From the NCBI RefSeq assembly GCF_014205155.1, contig NZ_JACHMX010000001.1, positions 1,550,001 to 1,614,000 on the forward strand: a stretch of 64,000 nt of DNA, written 5' to 3'. Source of the DNA: Amycolatopsis umgeniensis (GTDB lineage Bacteria; Actinomycetota; Actinomycetes; Mycobacteriales; Pseudonocardiaceae). The notes under the pieces are model-generated. The model made no database searches. It had not been told where the DNA came from and saw only the letters and a list, made by a program, of their open reading frames with translations. Below are positions 51,104-59,419 of this stretch, in pieces. Position numbers and translations under genes: made by a program. The number at the start of each line of letters is the position of its first letter. Within the stretch, counting starts at the first letter, position 1.

Positions 51104-51835
51104 ATGACTGAATTGCGTCGGTTGGCGCTCGCGGCAGCGGCCGTCATCCCGCTTTCCCTGGTATCCGCCGGTATCGCGTCGGCGGACCTGGGTGACGGCC
51201 CCGGTTCGCCCGGTTTCACCAAGACTTCCGCGACCTACGCGGGTATCGGTGGCGCCGGGACGATCCACAGTGCTTCGGTCGTCGACCACGACGGAAACGA
51301 GTGGACGAAGGAGAGCGCCGTCTTGGCGGGCCCGATGGGTGCCGCGGTGTTGCACACCGAGGAAGTCGACCTCGACGACGACAATGACGACAACGACTGG
51401 GTGTCCGACGACAAGCCCGGCCGCCCGACGCATTCTCACGGAAAGCGGCCCGTCGCTCACACCGACGACTCCGTGTCCACGCCCGCCCGTCGTCCCGCGA
51501 AGACACACGCCGTCCGGGAAACCCACCACGATCACGTCGCGTACGCCGAGTCCACCAAGACGGCGGACTCGACAGGCGCGACGTCGTCACATGTCGCCAG
51601 CCACGCCGGCGACAACCACGCCGTGTACGAATCCAGTGACCTCTCGGCGGGCCCCGACGGCGCCGAGTCCGAAGGTGTCAAGGCGGTCGCGAGGCCCCAG
51701 TACACCAGCTACGAAAACTGGTACACCGCGGCCGACGAGGACGGTGCCGTCAGCCACGAAGTGGAAGCTGTCGCCGACGTGACCGACTGGCACGACAACG
51801 ACAACGACCACCACCACACGCACTACCTTCGCTGA
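51104..51835 (+). CDS. Secreted acidic repeat protein with His-rich end
   Basis: 243 residues. Signal peptide 1-27 ('AAAAVIPLSLVSAGIASA'). A unit of about 45-50 residues recurs at 42-92, 146-196 and, shortened, 201-228, with the pattern Y-A ... H-x-AS ... D-x-N-x-x-x-x-ES-x-L-x-AGP-x-GA. The linker 'DLDDDNDDNDWVSDD' is strongly acidic, and the protein ends 'DWHDNDNDHHHTHYLR', a likely metal-binding tail. I do not know this family. AAAGGATC precedes the ATG and a terminator follows the stop. Confidence 0.65.
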   Translation: MTELRRLALAAAAVIPLSLVSAGIASADLGDGPGSPGFTKTSATYAGIGGAGTIHSASVVDHDGNEWTKESAVLAGPMGAAVLHTEEVDLDDDNDDNDWVSDDKPGRPTHSHGKRPVAHTDDSVSTPARRPAKTHAVRETHHDHVAYAESTKTADSTGATSSHVASHAGDNHAVYESSDLSAGPDGAESEGVKAVARPQYTSYENWYTAADEDGAVSHEVEAVADVTDWHDNDNDHHHTHYLR

Positions 51836-51840
51836 CCATC

Positions 51841-51872
51841 GTGGGCCGGGCCGCCACGGCTGCCCGGCCCAC
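51841..51872 (+). terminator. Hairpin terminator after the acidic repeat protein gene
   Basis: Perfect 11-bp stem GTGGGCCGGGC and complement, 10-base loop, five bases after the stop codon. Confidence 0.75.
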
Positions 51873-51893
51873 GGGGACGCGTCACGCCGCCGG

Positions 51894-52301
51894 TCACGCG
51901 ACAAGCGTGACCACACGACCGAAGCACGGTCCGGGCACGAAGTCCGGCAGGGTGACGCCGCTCGCGGCGAGCACGCCGCCGGTGCGAAGGTCGCCGGACA
52001 GGATCCATTCGAGTCTTACGGCGTAGTGCTCGGCCAGAAGCCGAGCATCCTCCAAGATGTTTTCGATCAGGGCCGCGATGTTCTCGTCGCTGCGCTCGAT
52101 GCCCAGAGTCGTGCCCCGCAGTGTCCATTCCGCGCTCCACAGAAGACAAGCGCCGACAGGGCCGCGGGTCTTCGTCGTGTCGCGGCGTAGTTTGATCTCG
52201 ATGACGCGCTCGAGTTTCGGCGTGGTGCGAGGAACCGGTGGGTGCACCGCTCGCAGGGCGGCGAGTTCGCGGGCACGCCGCTGTTCCCGGGATTCACTCA
52301 T
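51894..52301 (-). CDS. Hypothetical protein, 135 residues
   Basis: A soluble protein without signal peptide. 'MSESREQRRARELAALRAVHP' is a basic helix, 'PKLERVIEIKLRRDTT' and 'GACLLWSAEWTLRGTTLGI' are strand-like, and 'ENIAALIENILEDARLLAEHY' is a helix. I do not recognise the family. ATG 52301 is the first plausible start; the longer frame reaching 52427 is Arg-rich and unlikely. Its 3' end faces the terminator at 51841-51872. Confidence 0.55.
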   Translation of the reverse strand: MSESREQRRARELAALRAVHPPVPRTTPKLERVIEIKLRRDTTKTRGPVGACLLWSAEWTLRGTTLGIERSDENIAALIENILEDARLLAEHYAVRLEWILSGDLRTGGVLAASGVTLPDFVPGPCFGRVVTLVA

Positions 52302-52471
52302 CGTGCCATACCGGCGGACCGGCCCTCTCGGAAAAGTCGTTTCGGTCGTCCGAGATCCAGTCCGGCCCCGCGAGAACGGCACCGTGCCCGACACGAAGGG
52401 GAAGTCCCTCCGTACCGGGCACGGCACACTGGCGAATCACCGGTTCCCGTACACCCGACGGGCGCCTGGAC

Positions 52472-52831
52472 TCAGTTGTGCTGGGTCGTCCCGCCATCGA
52501 GCACGCTGCCCGCGGCACAGTTGTACGGGGACTCGCCGCCGGCCTCGTGCGCACCCGGCGACAGGACCGGCACACCGATGCCGTTGAGCGTGTCGCGGAC
52601 CGGGACCTGGACGCCGAGCACGTTCACGTTGTTGTCGCACGCGCCGACGACGGCGTTGACGTTGTGCAGCACGTCGATGTTGTTCAGGTTGGCCAGGCCG
52701 ACCTGCTCGCTCACGTCGTGCGTGGGGTGGCCGTAGCCCTCCTCGGCGGGGGTTCCGGCGGACGCGATCCCGCCCGTCAGGAACGCTCCGGCCGCCATCG
52801 CGGCGGTGACGAAGCCAATCTTCTTCAGCAT
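52472..52831 (-). CDS. Chaplin-like small secreted protein 3
   Basis: 119 residues. Signal peptide nearly identical to protein 1 ('MLKKIGFVTAAMAAGAFLTG'). The core 'GACDNNVNVLGVQVPVRD' and the end 'PYNCAAGSVLDGGTTQHN' match both paralogues. A His-containing insertion 'EEGYGHPTHDVSEQ' follows the signal. GAGAGG lies before ATG 52831. It is on the opposite strand from the other two and 4 kb away, so the family arose by duplication and rearrangement. Confidence 0.75.
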   Translation of the reverse strand: MLKKIGFVTAAMAAGAFLTGGIASAGTPAEEGYGHPTHDVSEQVGLANLNNIDVLHNVNAVVGACDNNVNVLGVQVPVRDTLNGIGVPVLSPGAHEAGGESPYNCAAGSVLDGGTTQHN

Positions 52832-53271
52832 GAATACCTCTCGAAATAGGAATGGTGCGGACAAGGCGCCGAGAAAGCGCCTCCATGCCGCGGGGGCCAA
52901 CGTACAGAGGTGACCCCACCCGGTCGCCGCCGTTCGCATCATCGTGTGGTGCTGAACGGGTTCTGACCGAGGTTCTTGTAGTCCTAAAGGGTATTGACCG
53001 CGTTTCCCGATACGGTATTTCCGGGGCCGAAATCGATCCGGGCCACGCTCGGCCGGCCACACCGATCACGCCCCGTGTCTCGACGGTGGCCAGGTTTCGC
53101 CGATCCCGCACTTTTGAACCAACGAGAAACCCACGAAACTTTCTCTGCGTGACGAAATTGTCGATCGCTCCTTCGAACGTGACTTTTCCGCTCCGCCTCT
53201 ACGCTTTCCGAAAACCAGCGTGACGAGGCCGCGGTCCGGCCGGTCCGCGTCATGGGTCGGAGGAGCCGTTC
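52832..53271. promoter_or_regulatory. Divergent region between chaplin-like gene 3 and the exopolysaccharide operon
   Basis: 440 bases with no gene. A possible forward promoter is TTGACC (52994-52999), 16 bases, TATTTC (53016-53021), which would give a leader of about 240 bases before the operon. GGAGGAG at 53259-53265 is the ribosome site of the first gene. Confidence 0.4.
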
Positions 53272-54102
53272 GTGGTCGCTTACGGGATACTCATCGCTTC
53301 CGCCGCGCTGTACGCGATGGGGATCGTCGCTCAGAGCATCGCCGCCCGGCGGGCCGGGGACCGGCGCGGAACGGCGCTGGGCCTGCTCGCCCGTCTCGCC
53401 TCCGATCCCTTGTACCTGCTGGGATTCGGCGGTCAGGTGGGCGGCTTCGCGCTCGCTTTCTTCGCTCGCGGCTCGCTGCCGCTGTACCTCGTCCAAACCG
53501 CGTCGTCGTCGGCGATCGGTTTGGCCACCGTGTTCGGGGTCGTGGTGCTGCGGTGGCGGTTGCGGACCACGGAAGCGTTGACGCTGGTCCTGATGGCGAT
53601 CGGCCTCATCGCCCTTGCCGGTTCCTCGGAACCATCGGTCGCCGCGGATCTCTCGCCTGCCGCCGCACTGATCCTGACGGGTGTCGTGGCCGGGGTCGGC
53701 GTCGCGATGTCCCAGCTGCCCCGGACCACCACTTTCCCGCTGCCCGCGATCCTTTCCGGAATCGCGTTCGCCGTCGTGGCGATCACGAGCCGTACGCTGG
53801 CCCATCTGGATTTCGCTTCGCTGCCGGGGAATCCGCTGACCTGGCTGATGCTCGCCGCCGCCGTGCTCGGCCAGGCTTCGATGGCGCTCGCCCTGCAACG
53901 CGGCCTGGCCACCGCGGTGGTGGCCACGGCCGATGCCACGACGATCGTGCTGTCCTCGGTCACCGGCATCACGGTGCTCGGTGACCGGGTCGCGGCGGGA
54001 ACCGGGCCCTGGGTCGCGTTCGGCCTCACCGCCGTCGTGATCGGGGTCCTGGTGCTCGGTTCCCGTTCACGGGCGGCCACCTCGGTCGAAGCGGTCGCAT
54101 GA
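53272..54102 (+). CDS. EamA/DMT-like multi-helix membrane protein
   Basis: 276 residues with nine or ten hydrophobic helices arranged as two similar halves ('YGILIASAALYAMGIVAQSI'; 'LVQTASSSAIGLATVFGVVV' and, in the second half, 'GLATAVVATADATTIVLSSV'), typical of the drug/metabolite transporter superfamily. 'SVTGITVLGDRVAAG' matches the EamA end motif. GTG 53272 has GGAGGAG upstream. First gene of the exopolysaccharide operon; it may move a lipid-linked or nucleotide precursor. Stop overlaps the next start. Confidence 0.75.
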   Translation: MVAYGILIASAALYAMGIVAQSIAARRAGDRRGTALGLLARLASDPLYLLGFGGQVGGFALAFFARGSLPLYLVQTASSSAIGLATVFGVVVLRWRLRTTEALTLVLMAIGLIALAGSSEPSVAADLSPAAALILTGVVAGVGVAMSQLPRTTTFPLPAILSGIAFAVVAITSRTLAHLDFASLPGNPLTWLMLAAAVLGQASMALALQRGLATAVVATADATTIVLSSVTGITVLGDRVAAGTGPWVAFGLTAVVIGVLVLGSRSRAATSVEAVA

Positions 54103-55070
54103 CCGCGCGACCGTTGGCGAGCGTGTCGGTCGATCTCGACAATCTGTGGGCCTATCTCAAGACACACGGAGATCCCGCCTGGCGCCGGTATCCCAGCTTT
54201 CTTCCCTCGGCCGTACCCCGGCTGGTAGAGCTCCTCGGTGAGCATCGGCTGACGACCACGGTGTTCGCGGTCGGAGCCGACGTCGTCCGTGAAGACGGCG
54301 CCAAGGCGGTCAACGAGATCGCCGCGGCGGGCCACGAGATCGGCAACCACTCCTTCGGTCACGAGCCCTGGCTCCACCGGTATTCGCGTGATCGCCTCGA
54401 GGAAGAGCTGCGGCGGACGGAAGACGCGATCGTCCTGGCGGGCGCACCGCTTCCCGCCGGCTTTCGCGGCCCCGGTTTCAGTGTCACGCGCGAGCTCGTC
54501 GAAGTCCTGGTGGATCGGGGTTATTCCTACGATGCCAGCACGCTCCCGACCTGGATCGGCCCGCTGGCCCGGGCCTATCACAACCGCACCGCTCCCCCGG
54601 CCGCCCGCGACTCCGGGCGAAGCGAACTGTTCGGCGGGTTTTCGCGGGTGCTGGCGCCCGTGCACACCTACCGCTGGCGGACGATCGAAGGCGGCACTCT
54701 CGTGGAGCTGCCGGTGACGACGATGCCGCTGCTCCGCACCCCGATCCACGGTTCCTATCTCCTCCACCTCCACGAGATCTCGCCGCGGCTGGCGCGCGTG
54801 TACTTCAAGACGGCGCTTCGGCTTTGCCTCGCCCGCGGAGTCGCGCCCTCCTTGCTCCTGCACCCGACCGACCTCCTCGGTGGCGCCGAAGCTCCCGGCA
54901 TGGAGTTCTTTCCGGGCATGGCCACACCGGGGAGCCGGAAGGTCGCTTGGCTGGGCTGGGTACTGGGAGCTTTGCGCGAACACTTCGACGTCGTCGGCAC
55001 CGGCGAGTACGTCCGCCGGACGGAGTCACGGCGGGAACGCGCGGTGACGCGGATGGAGACCTGGAGATGA
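54099..55070 (+). CDS. Polysaccharide deacetylase
   Basis: 323 residues, NodB-type. 'SVSVDLDNLWAY' supplies the catalytic Asp pair, 'HEIGNHSFGHEPW' the metal-binding HSxGHE, and 'AGFRGPGFS' and 'LLLHPTDLLGG' the remaining motifs. There is no signal peptide, so it acts in the cytoplasm on lipid-linked sugars or is associated through the operon products. It probably removes N-acetyl groups from the polymer repeat unit. Start and stop both overlap neighbours. Confidence 0.88.
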   Translation: MTARPLASVSVDLDNLWAYLKTHGDPAWRRYPSFLPSAVPRLVELLGEHRLTTTVFAVGADVVREDGAKAVNEIAAAGHEIGNHSFGHEPWLHRYSRDRLEEELRRTEDAIVLAGAPLPAGFRGPGFSVTRELVEVLVDRGYSYDASTLPTWIGPLARAYHNRTAPPAARDSGRSELFGGFSRVLAPVHTYRWRTIEGGTLVELPVTTMPLLRTPIHGSYLLHLHEISPRLARVYFKTALRLCLARGVAPSLLLHPTDLLGGAEAPGMEFFPGMATPGSRKVAWLGWVLGALREHFDVVGTGEYVRRTESRRERAVTRMETWR

Positions 55071-56236
55071 CGCTGCGGGTTCTCGCGTACGCCACGGTGG
55101 GACTGGCGCCCGTCGAGGGGTACCTGACGGCGGCGAACGCCCACCTCGGCAAGGTCGCGCCCGCGCTGCTGGTCGCTGTCTGGCTGGTGGTCCGTGTCCG
55201 GCGGCGGCGACTCCCCCGGCCGACCCCGCTGCACGCGGTGCTGGCACTTCTCGCCGTGACGGTGGCGACGACCGCCGCGATCCATTCGTCCGGCGCGTTC
55301 ACCGCCGAGTACACCTTGCGCTGGCTGCCGTTCCTCGTGATCACCGCCGTGCTCGCGGACGTCGCCTCTCGCGAGGTCCCGGTCCGGGGGCTCCTGCTGG
55401 CGATGGCCACGGGAGCCACCGCGGCCGGGATCGGCGCGCTGTACAGCCTGATCATCGGCGGGGAGGCACGGGCCAGTGGCCCGCAGGCGGATCCGAACGA
55501 CCTCGCCTACTTTCTCGTCGCCGCGATTCCCCTGCTCGCGTTGGCGGGCGAAGCGCTACATCAGCGGGTCGCCGCCGCTCTCGGCGGCACCGTACTGGTG
55601 GCGGGGGCGCTGGCGACGTTCTCCCGCGGCGGCGCGCTGGGGCTGACGGCGGCGATCGGGTGGCTGGCCCTGCGCCGCGTACTGCCGTGGCGCGTCCTCG
55701 CCGCCACCGCCGCCGTGGTCGCGTTACTGGGATTCGGAACCCTGCAGTTCGCCGGACCGCAGATCGAGCGGGCCGTGCAGGAGAAGAGCTTCATCGCCGC
55801 GTCCAATGTGGACACCCGGGAGCTGCGCTGGCAGGCCGCGGCCCGGATGGTCGCCGAACAGCCGTTCTCGGGCGTGGGTCCCGGCGGGTTTCGGGAGGCG
55901 TACGCCGCCCAATCCCACAACGCCGAGGTCGACGAGCAGACACCGGTGGCGCACAACATGTACCTCGAGGTGGCCGCGGAACTGGGCCTGCCGGGGTTCG
56001 CCCTGTTCGCCACGATGATCGGCATCGCCGGAGTCGCGAGTGAACGGGCGATCCGATGGGTGGTTTCACCGGGACCTCGCCGGATCGAGGCCGTCGCGAT
56101 CCAGGCGTCGCTGCTGGCCGTGCTGGTCGCCTCGACGTTCCTGTCCGAGCAGTACTACCTGCCGTTGTGGTCGTTGGCCGCGCTCGCCGTCGCGGCCGAA
56201 ATCCGGGCTCGCCGAGAAGATCGTGGAGAAGATTAG
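55067..56236 (+). CDS. O-antigen ligase / polymerase (Wzy-like) membrane protein
   Basis: 389 residues with about 11 helices. The family motif is the large exterior loop 'RWQAAARMVAEQPFSGVGPGG' (in part) followed by 'AHNMYLEVAAELGLPGFALF', typical of WaaL/Wzy proteins. 'ASGPQADPNDLAYFLVAAIP' is the characteristic early loop. It joins or polymerises lipid-linked repeat units outside the membrane. ATG 55067 overlaps the deacetylase stop. Confidence 0.85.
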   Translation: MTLRVLAYATVGLAPVEGYLTAANAHLGKVAPALLVAVWLVVRVRRRRLPRPTPLHAVLALLAVTVATTAAIHSSGAFTAEYTLRWLPFLVITAVLADVASREVPVRGLLLAMATGATAAGIGALYSLIIGGEARASGPQADPNDLAYFLVAAIPLLALAGEALHQRVAAALGGTVLVAGALATFSRGGALGLTAAIGWLALRRVLPWRVLAATAAVVALLGFGTLQFAGPQIERAVQEKSFIAASNVDTRELRWQAAARMVAEQPFSGVGPGGFREAYAAQSHNAEVDEQTPVAHNMYLEVAAELGLPGFALFATMIGIAGVASERAIRWVVSPGPRRIEAVAIQASLLAVLVASTFLSEQYYLPLWSLAALAVAAEIRARREDRGED

Positions 56237-57312
56237 TGCCGATTCGTGTGCTGCACGTGATCAGTGAGATGGGCGCAGGCGGGGCCGAGACCCTCGTGGC
56301 GGGCATGGTCGGCCGCGGCGAGGAGTACGGCTGGACGTCCGCCGTCGCCAGCGGAGGCGGCTTCCGCGCCGACGCCCTTGCCGCGGACGGGGTGCCGGTT
56401 TTCCCCGTCCCTCTCGCCTTCCGCAGCAGGACGGGCGCGCTGCGGGCCGCGTGGGCGGTGCGCCGGGCGATCGCCCGCTTCCGCCCGGACGCCGTGCTGG
56501 CCCACAACGTCGGGGCGAGCCTGATCGCCCGGCTCGCACTGGTGCCCGGACGACGGCCGCCGTTGCTGACCGTCTTCCACGGTGTCGCCGACCGAGACTT
56601 CCCGACGGCCGCGCGGATCGTGCGGCGCACCTCGGACCGTGTCATCGCCGTCTCCACCGCCACGGCCGACAGGCTGGTGGAAGCCGGTACGAGCGATCCC
56701 ATCGTGATCCGCAACGCCGTGTTCGCGCACCGCCCGGTGTTCGGTCGCGCGGAGGTGCGGGCGTCGCTCGGGATCACGGACGGGACACCGGTCGCGCTCT
56801 GCCTCGCCCGGCTGGAGCCGCAGAAACGCCACGACGTCCTGCTGGACGCGTGGGCCCGGCTCGACGGCGAAGCGGTGCTGTGGCTCGCCGGTGACGGCAG
56901 CCTCCGCGCCGACCTCGAAGCGCGCGGCGAGTCGTCGGGCGGGCGGGTCCGGTTCCTCGGTACCCGCACGGACGTGCCCGATCTGCTCGCGGCGGCCGAC
57001 GTGCTGGTGCTGAGCAGCGATTGGGAAGGTCTCCCGTTGGCCGTGCTCGAAGCGATGGCTGCCGGACGCCCGGTCGTCGCGACCGACGTCGGCGGTGTCC
57101 GTGACGTGCTTTCGGGCGGGGCCGGGCTGGTGGTGCCGCCGGGCGAACCGGCCGCCATCGCGAACGCGCTGGAATCCCTGATGTACGACCGCTCCGCCCG
57201 GGACTTCGCCACCGTCGTCGGCCTGCGCACCATCCACCGTGATTACGACCCGCACACCTTGATGAAGACCTACGACGAACTGATCCGGACCACGATCGGA
57301 GGTGACCGGTGA
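56236..57312 (+). CDS. GT4-family glycosyltransferase
   Basis: 358 residues, GT-B fold. 'VLHVISEMGAGGAETLVAGM' is the N-terminal acceptor half; 'CLARLEPQKRHDVLLDAW' and 'EGLPLAVLEAMAAGRPVVA' form the donor site with the E-x7-E pair. GTG 56236 shares bases with the ligase stop (TAGTG), with GGAGAAG before it. Retaining transfer of a sugar from a nucleotide donor to the growing lipid-linked unit. Confidence 0.9.
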   Translation: MPIRVLHVISEMGAGGAETLVAGMVGRGEEYGWTSAVASGGGFRADALAADGVPVFPVPLAFRSRTGALRAAWAVRRAIARFRPDAVLAHNVGASLIARLALVPGRRPPLLTVFHGVADRDFPTAARIVRRTSDRVIAVSTATADRLVEAGTSDPIVIRNAVFAHRPVFGRAEVRASLGITDGTPVALCLARLEPQKRHDVLLDAWARLDGEAVLWLAGDGSLRADLEARGESSGGRVRFLGTRTDVPDLLAAADVLVLSSDWEGLPLAVLEAMAAGRPVVATDVGGVRDVLSGGAGLVVPPGEPAAIANALESLMYDRSARDFATVVGLRTIHRDYDPHTLMKTYDELIRTTIGGDR

Positions 57313-58181
57313 AGAACCCACTGGCGCGGACCGTCATCCTCGGTGGTGCCGCGGCGCTCGTGATCGGCCTGCTCGTCCTGACCGTGGGCCTGACCCGCGG
57401 CGAGCAGTACCAGGGCCGCGTGAGCCTGCTGGCCGAACCCGCCGAACAGGTGGCGGGTTCGGCCGCACAGTACGGCGAAGTCGTCTCGTTGGCCTTGCCC
57501 GCATTGGTCGAACTCGCCCGCAGCCCGTCGGTCTTGCGGGCGGCCGCCCCCGGTTCCGGCTTCTCACCCGAAGAACTCGGGCGTCAGGTGTCGGTGGAAC
57601 TGGTGCCGGCCTCCGGGCTGGCGCGACTGTCCGTACGGGCTCCTTCGGCGGAGCGGGCCGGGGCGACGGCGTCGGCACTGGGCGAGGCGATGATCGACGC
57701 GAACCTGCTGGCCCCGGCGGGCAGGCTGCGGCTGCTGGATTCCCGGCCCGACGTCGCCGCTATCACCCCGGACGTCCCTTTGGTGGCGGGACTGTCCTTG
57801 GTCGCCGCGGTGGCGGCCGGACTGGCGACGGCGGCGATCCGGCGGCTGACACCGGGAAAACTCCGGGGTGAGGCGGGTTCGGTGCGCCGGTCGCTGGCCG
57901 CGGCGGGGATCCACCGTCCGGTGACGGTCCTGCGTGGCGACGACCCCGAGACGGCCGACCGGTTGACCGTGCTCGGGATCGCGGCCGGTTCGCCACTGCG
58001 CGTGGTACCGGTCGCACCGGACTGCGGCGAAGTGGCGGCCAAGCTGGCGGCCGCTCTTCCGGCGGGCGACGGAACCGGAACCGCGGTGGTGGCGGTGACA
58101 GGGCGGCGTTACGACGAGTTGATCGCCGCCGCCGCCGTGCTGCCGTCCGGCGCCGTTCTCGTGGCGGTGGTGCTGGCGTGA
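57309..58181 (+). CDS. Wzz-like chain-length / capsular biosynthesis membrane protein
   Basis: 290 residues. Helices at about 7-29 and 155-177 bracket an exterior domain, the layout of polysaccharide co-polymerases. 'GRVSLLAEPAEQ' and 'VSVELVPASGLARLSVRAPS' fit the Wzz N-terminal domain. The cytoplasmic C-terminal 110 residues lack Walker motifs, so the tyrosine-kinase part of BY-kinases is not present. Probably sets chain length together with the Wzy-like protein. GTGA overlap on both ends. Confidence 0.75.
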   Translation: MKNPLARTVILGGAAALVIGLLVLTVGLTRGEQYQGRVSLLAEPAEQVAGSAAQYGEVVSLALPALVELARSPSVLRAAAPGSGFSPEELGRQVSVELVPASGLARLSVRAPSAERAGATASALGEAMIDANLLAPAGRLRLLDSRPDVAAITPDVPLVAGLSLVAAVAAGLATAAIRRLTPGKLRGEAGSVRRSLAAAGIHRPVTVLRGDDPETADRLTVLGIAAGSPLRVVPVAPDCGEVAAKLAAALPAGDGTGTAVVAVTGRRYDELIAAAAVLPSGAVLVAVVLA

Positions 58182-59419
58182 GCGCGAGACAGCGCGTCGT
58201 CGTGCTCGTCGGGGCCGCCGTCGGTCTGCTGAGTGCCTGGCACGCCCTCGCGCCGTCCTGGCGAGTGCCGCTGCCCGGCGAGGCGAACCCGGCCGAGGAA
58301 CGGCTGCAGGATTTCCGCGACGCGCTGTACTTCCCGATCCGGGAGTTCCTCGCGGGCGGCAATCCGTACGACCCGGCCTCGATGTTCGCACACTGGCCGG
58401 TGCGGCAGGACTTCAATCTCTACCAGCCGTACCACCTGCTGGTGCACCTTCCGTTCGCACTCCCCGGCTACCGGGTGGGCGCGGTGGCCTTCACGGTGTT
58501 CGGCGCGCTGCTGCTGGTCGCGCTCGCGGCGATGGCCGCCCACTCGGTCCGGCGGCTGCTCCCTGTTCCCGTCGTGGTCACCACCGTCGTGATCGCGGCG
58601 CTGCTGATGACCAGTCAGGTCGGCAAGGCGCAGCTCTACGTCGGCCAGGTCAACCCCCTGATCGCGCTCGGCGCGGCGGGGGCACTGCTCGCCCGGCGTG
58701 ACCGGCCGGGCTGGGCCGCGGTGGCCCTCGCTCTGGCGTGGCTCAAACCGCAGTACGGCTTTCCGCTGGCGATCCTGTTGTACGCCAGGGGGTCGCGGCG
58801 GGTGGCGGTGGCCGGAACCGCCGTGGCGGCCGCCGCGAGCTTGCCTGTCGTGGTGTCGCTGGTGAGCCGGAGCGGCGGGATCGGCGGTTTCCTCGACGTC
58901 GTCGTCGCGAATCTCACCCATGCCCGTGGCACCGCCTACGGTGCCGTCGATTCCCTGACGGCGCAACGGATCGACGTCGCGGCCGTCCTGTTCCGGGTCA
59001 CCGGCGGGGTTCCGTCCGGTATCGAGCCGATCGTCCTGGCCGGTGTGCTCGTGACGAGCGTCCTGCTCGTGCGGCGGCTGGACCGGGCGGGGTCGGCACC
59101 GGTCGCGGATCTGCTCACCTGTCTCGCCGTGGTCGTCTGCTTGGTGCATCAGCCCGGTGACGTGCTGATCGCCGTGCCCTCGATGGCCGCGGTGGCCGCC
59201 CTGTGGTGGCGCGACCGTCCCGAGCCGGGAGGGAGCGCTCCTTGCTTCGCGCTTCTGGCGCTGGCCGTGCCTTTCGCGCATCTGTACACAGTGGACTCGA
59301 CGATCGTCTCGGTGTTCGGCGAGCGGGCGGCCGTCACGATCGACGGTGTCGCCGTCGTCGCCGCATGGTGTCTGCTCGTCTTCGCCGCCGTCCGGCCGGC
59401 CAGGGTGCCCGTCGGATGA
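58178..59419 (+). CDS. GT87-type (DUF2029) membrane glycosyltransferase
   Basis: 413 residues with about ten helices. Signatures of polyprenol-phosphate-mannose-dependent transferases are the acidic first loop 'LQDFRDALYFPIREFL', 'GGNPYDP', 'QLYVGQVNPLIALGAAGALL' and 'ALAWLKPQYGFPLAIL'. Such enzymes use lipid-phosphate sugars on the outer side of the membrane. GTG 58178 overlaps the preceding stop. Confidence 0.85.
   Translation: MSARQRVVVLVGAAVGLLSAWHALAPSWRVPLPGEANPAEERLQDFRDALYFPIREFLAGGNPYDPASMFAHWPVRQDFNLYQPYHLLVHLPFALPGYRVGAVAFTVFGALLLVALAAMAAHSVRRLLPVPVVVTTVVIAALLMTSQVGKAQLYVGQVNPLIALGAAGALLARRDRPGWAAVALALAWLKPQYGFPLAILLYARGSRRVAVAGTAVAAAASLPVVVSLVSRSGGIGGFLDVVVANLTHARGTAYGAVDSLTAQRIDVAAVLFRVTGGVPSGIEPIVLAGVLVTSVLLVRRLDRAGSAPVADLLTCLAVVVCLVHQPGDVLIAVPSMAAVAALWWRDRPEPGGSAPCFALLALAVPFAHLYTVDSTIVSVFGERAAVTIDGVAVVAAWCLLVFAAVRPARVPVG

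Noticed and set aside
47588..52831. Calling the three small secreted proteins true chaplins
   Set aside because: The CxNxVNVLG core fits, but the rest of the chaplin domain and cysteine spacing do not, so they are called chaplin-like.
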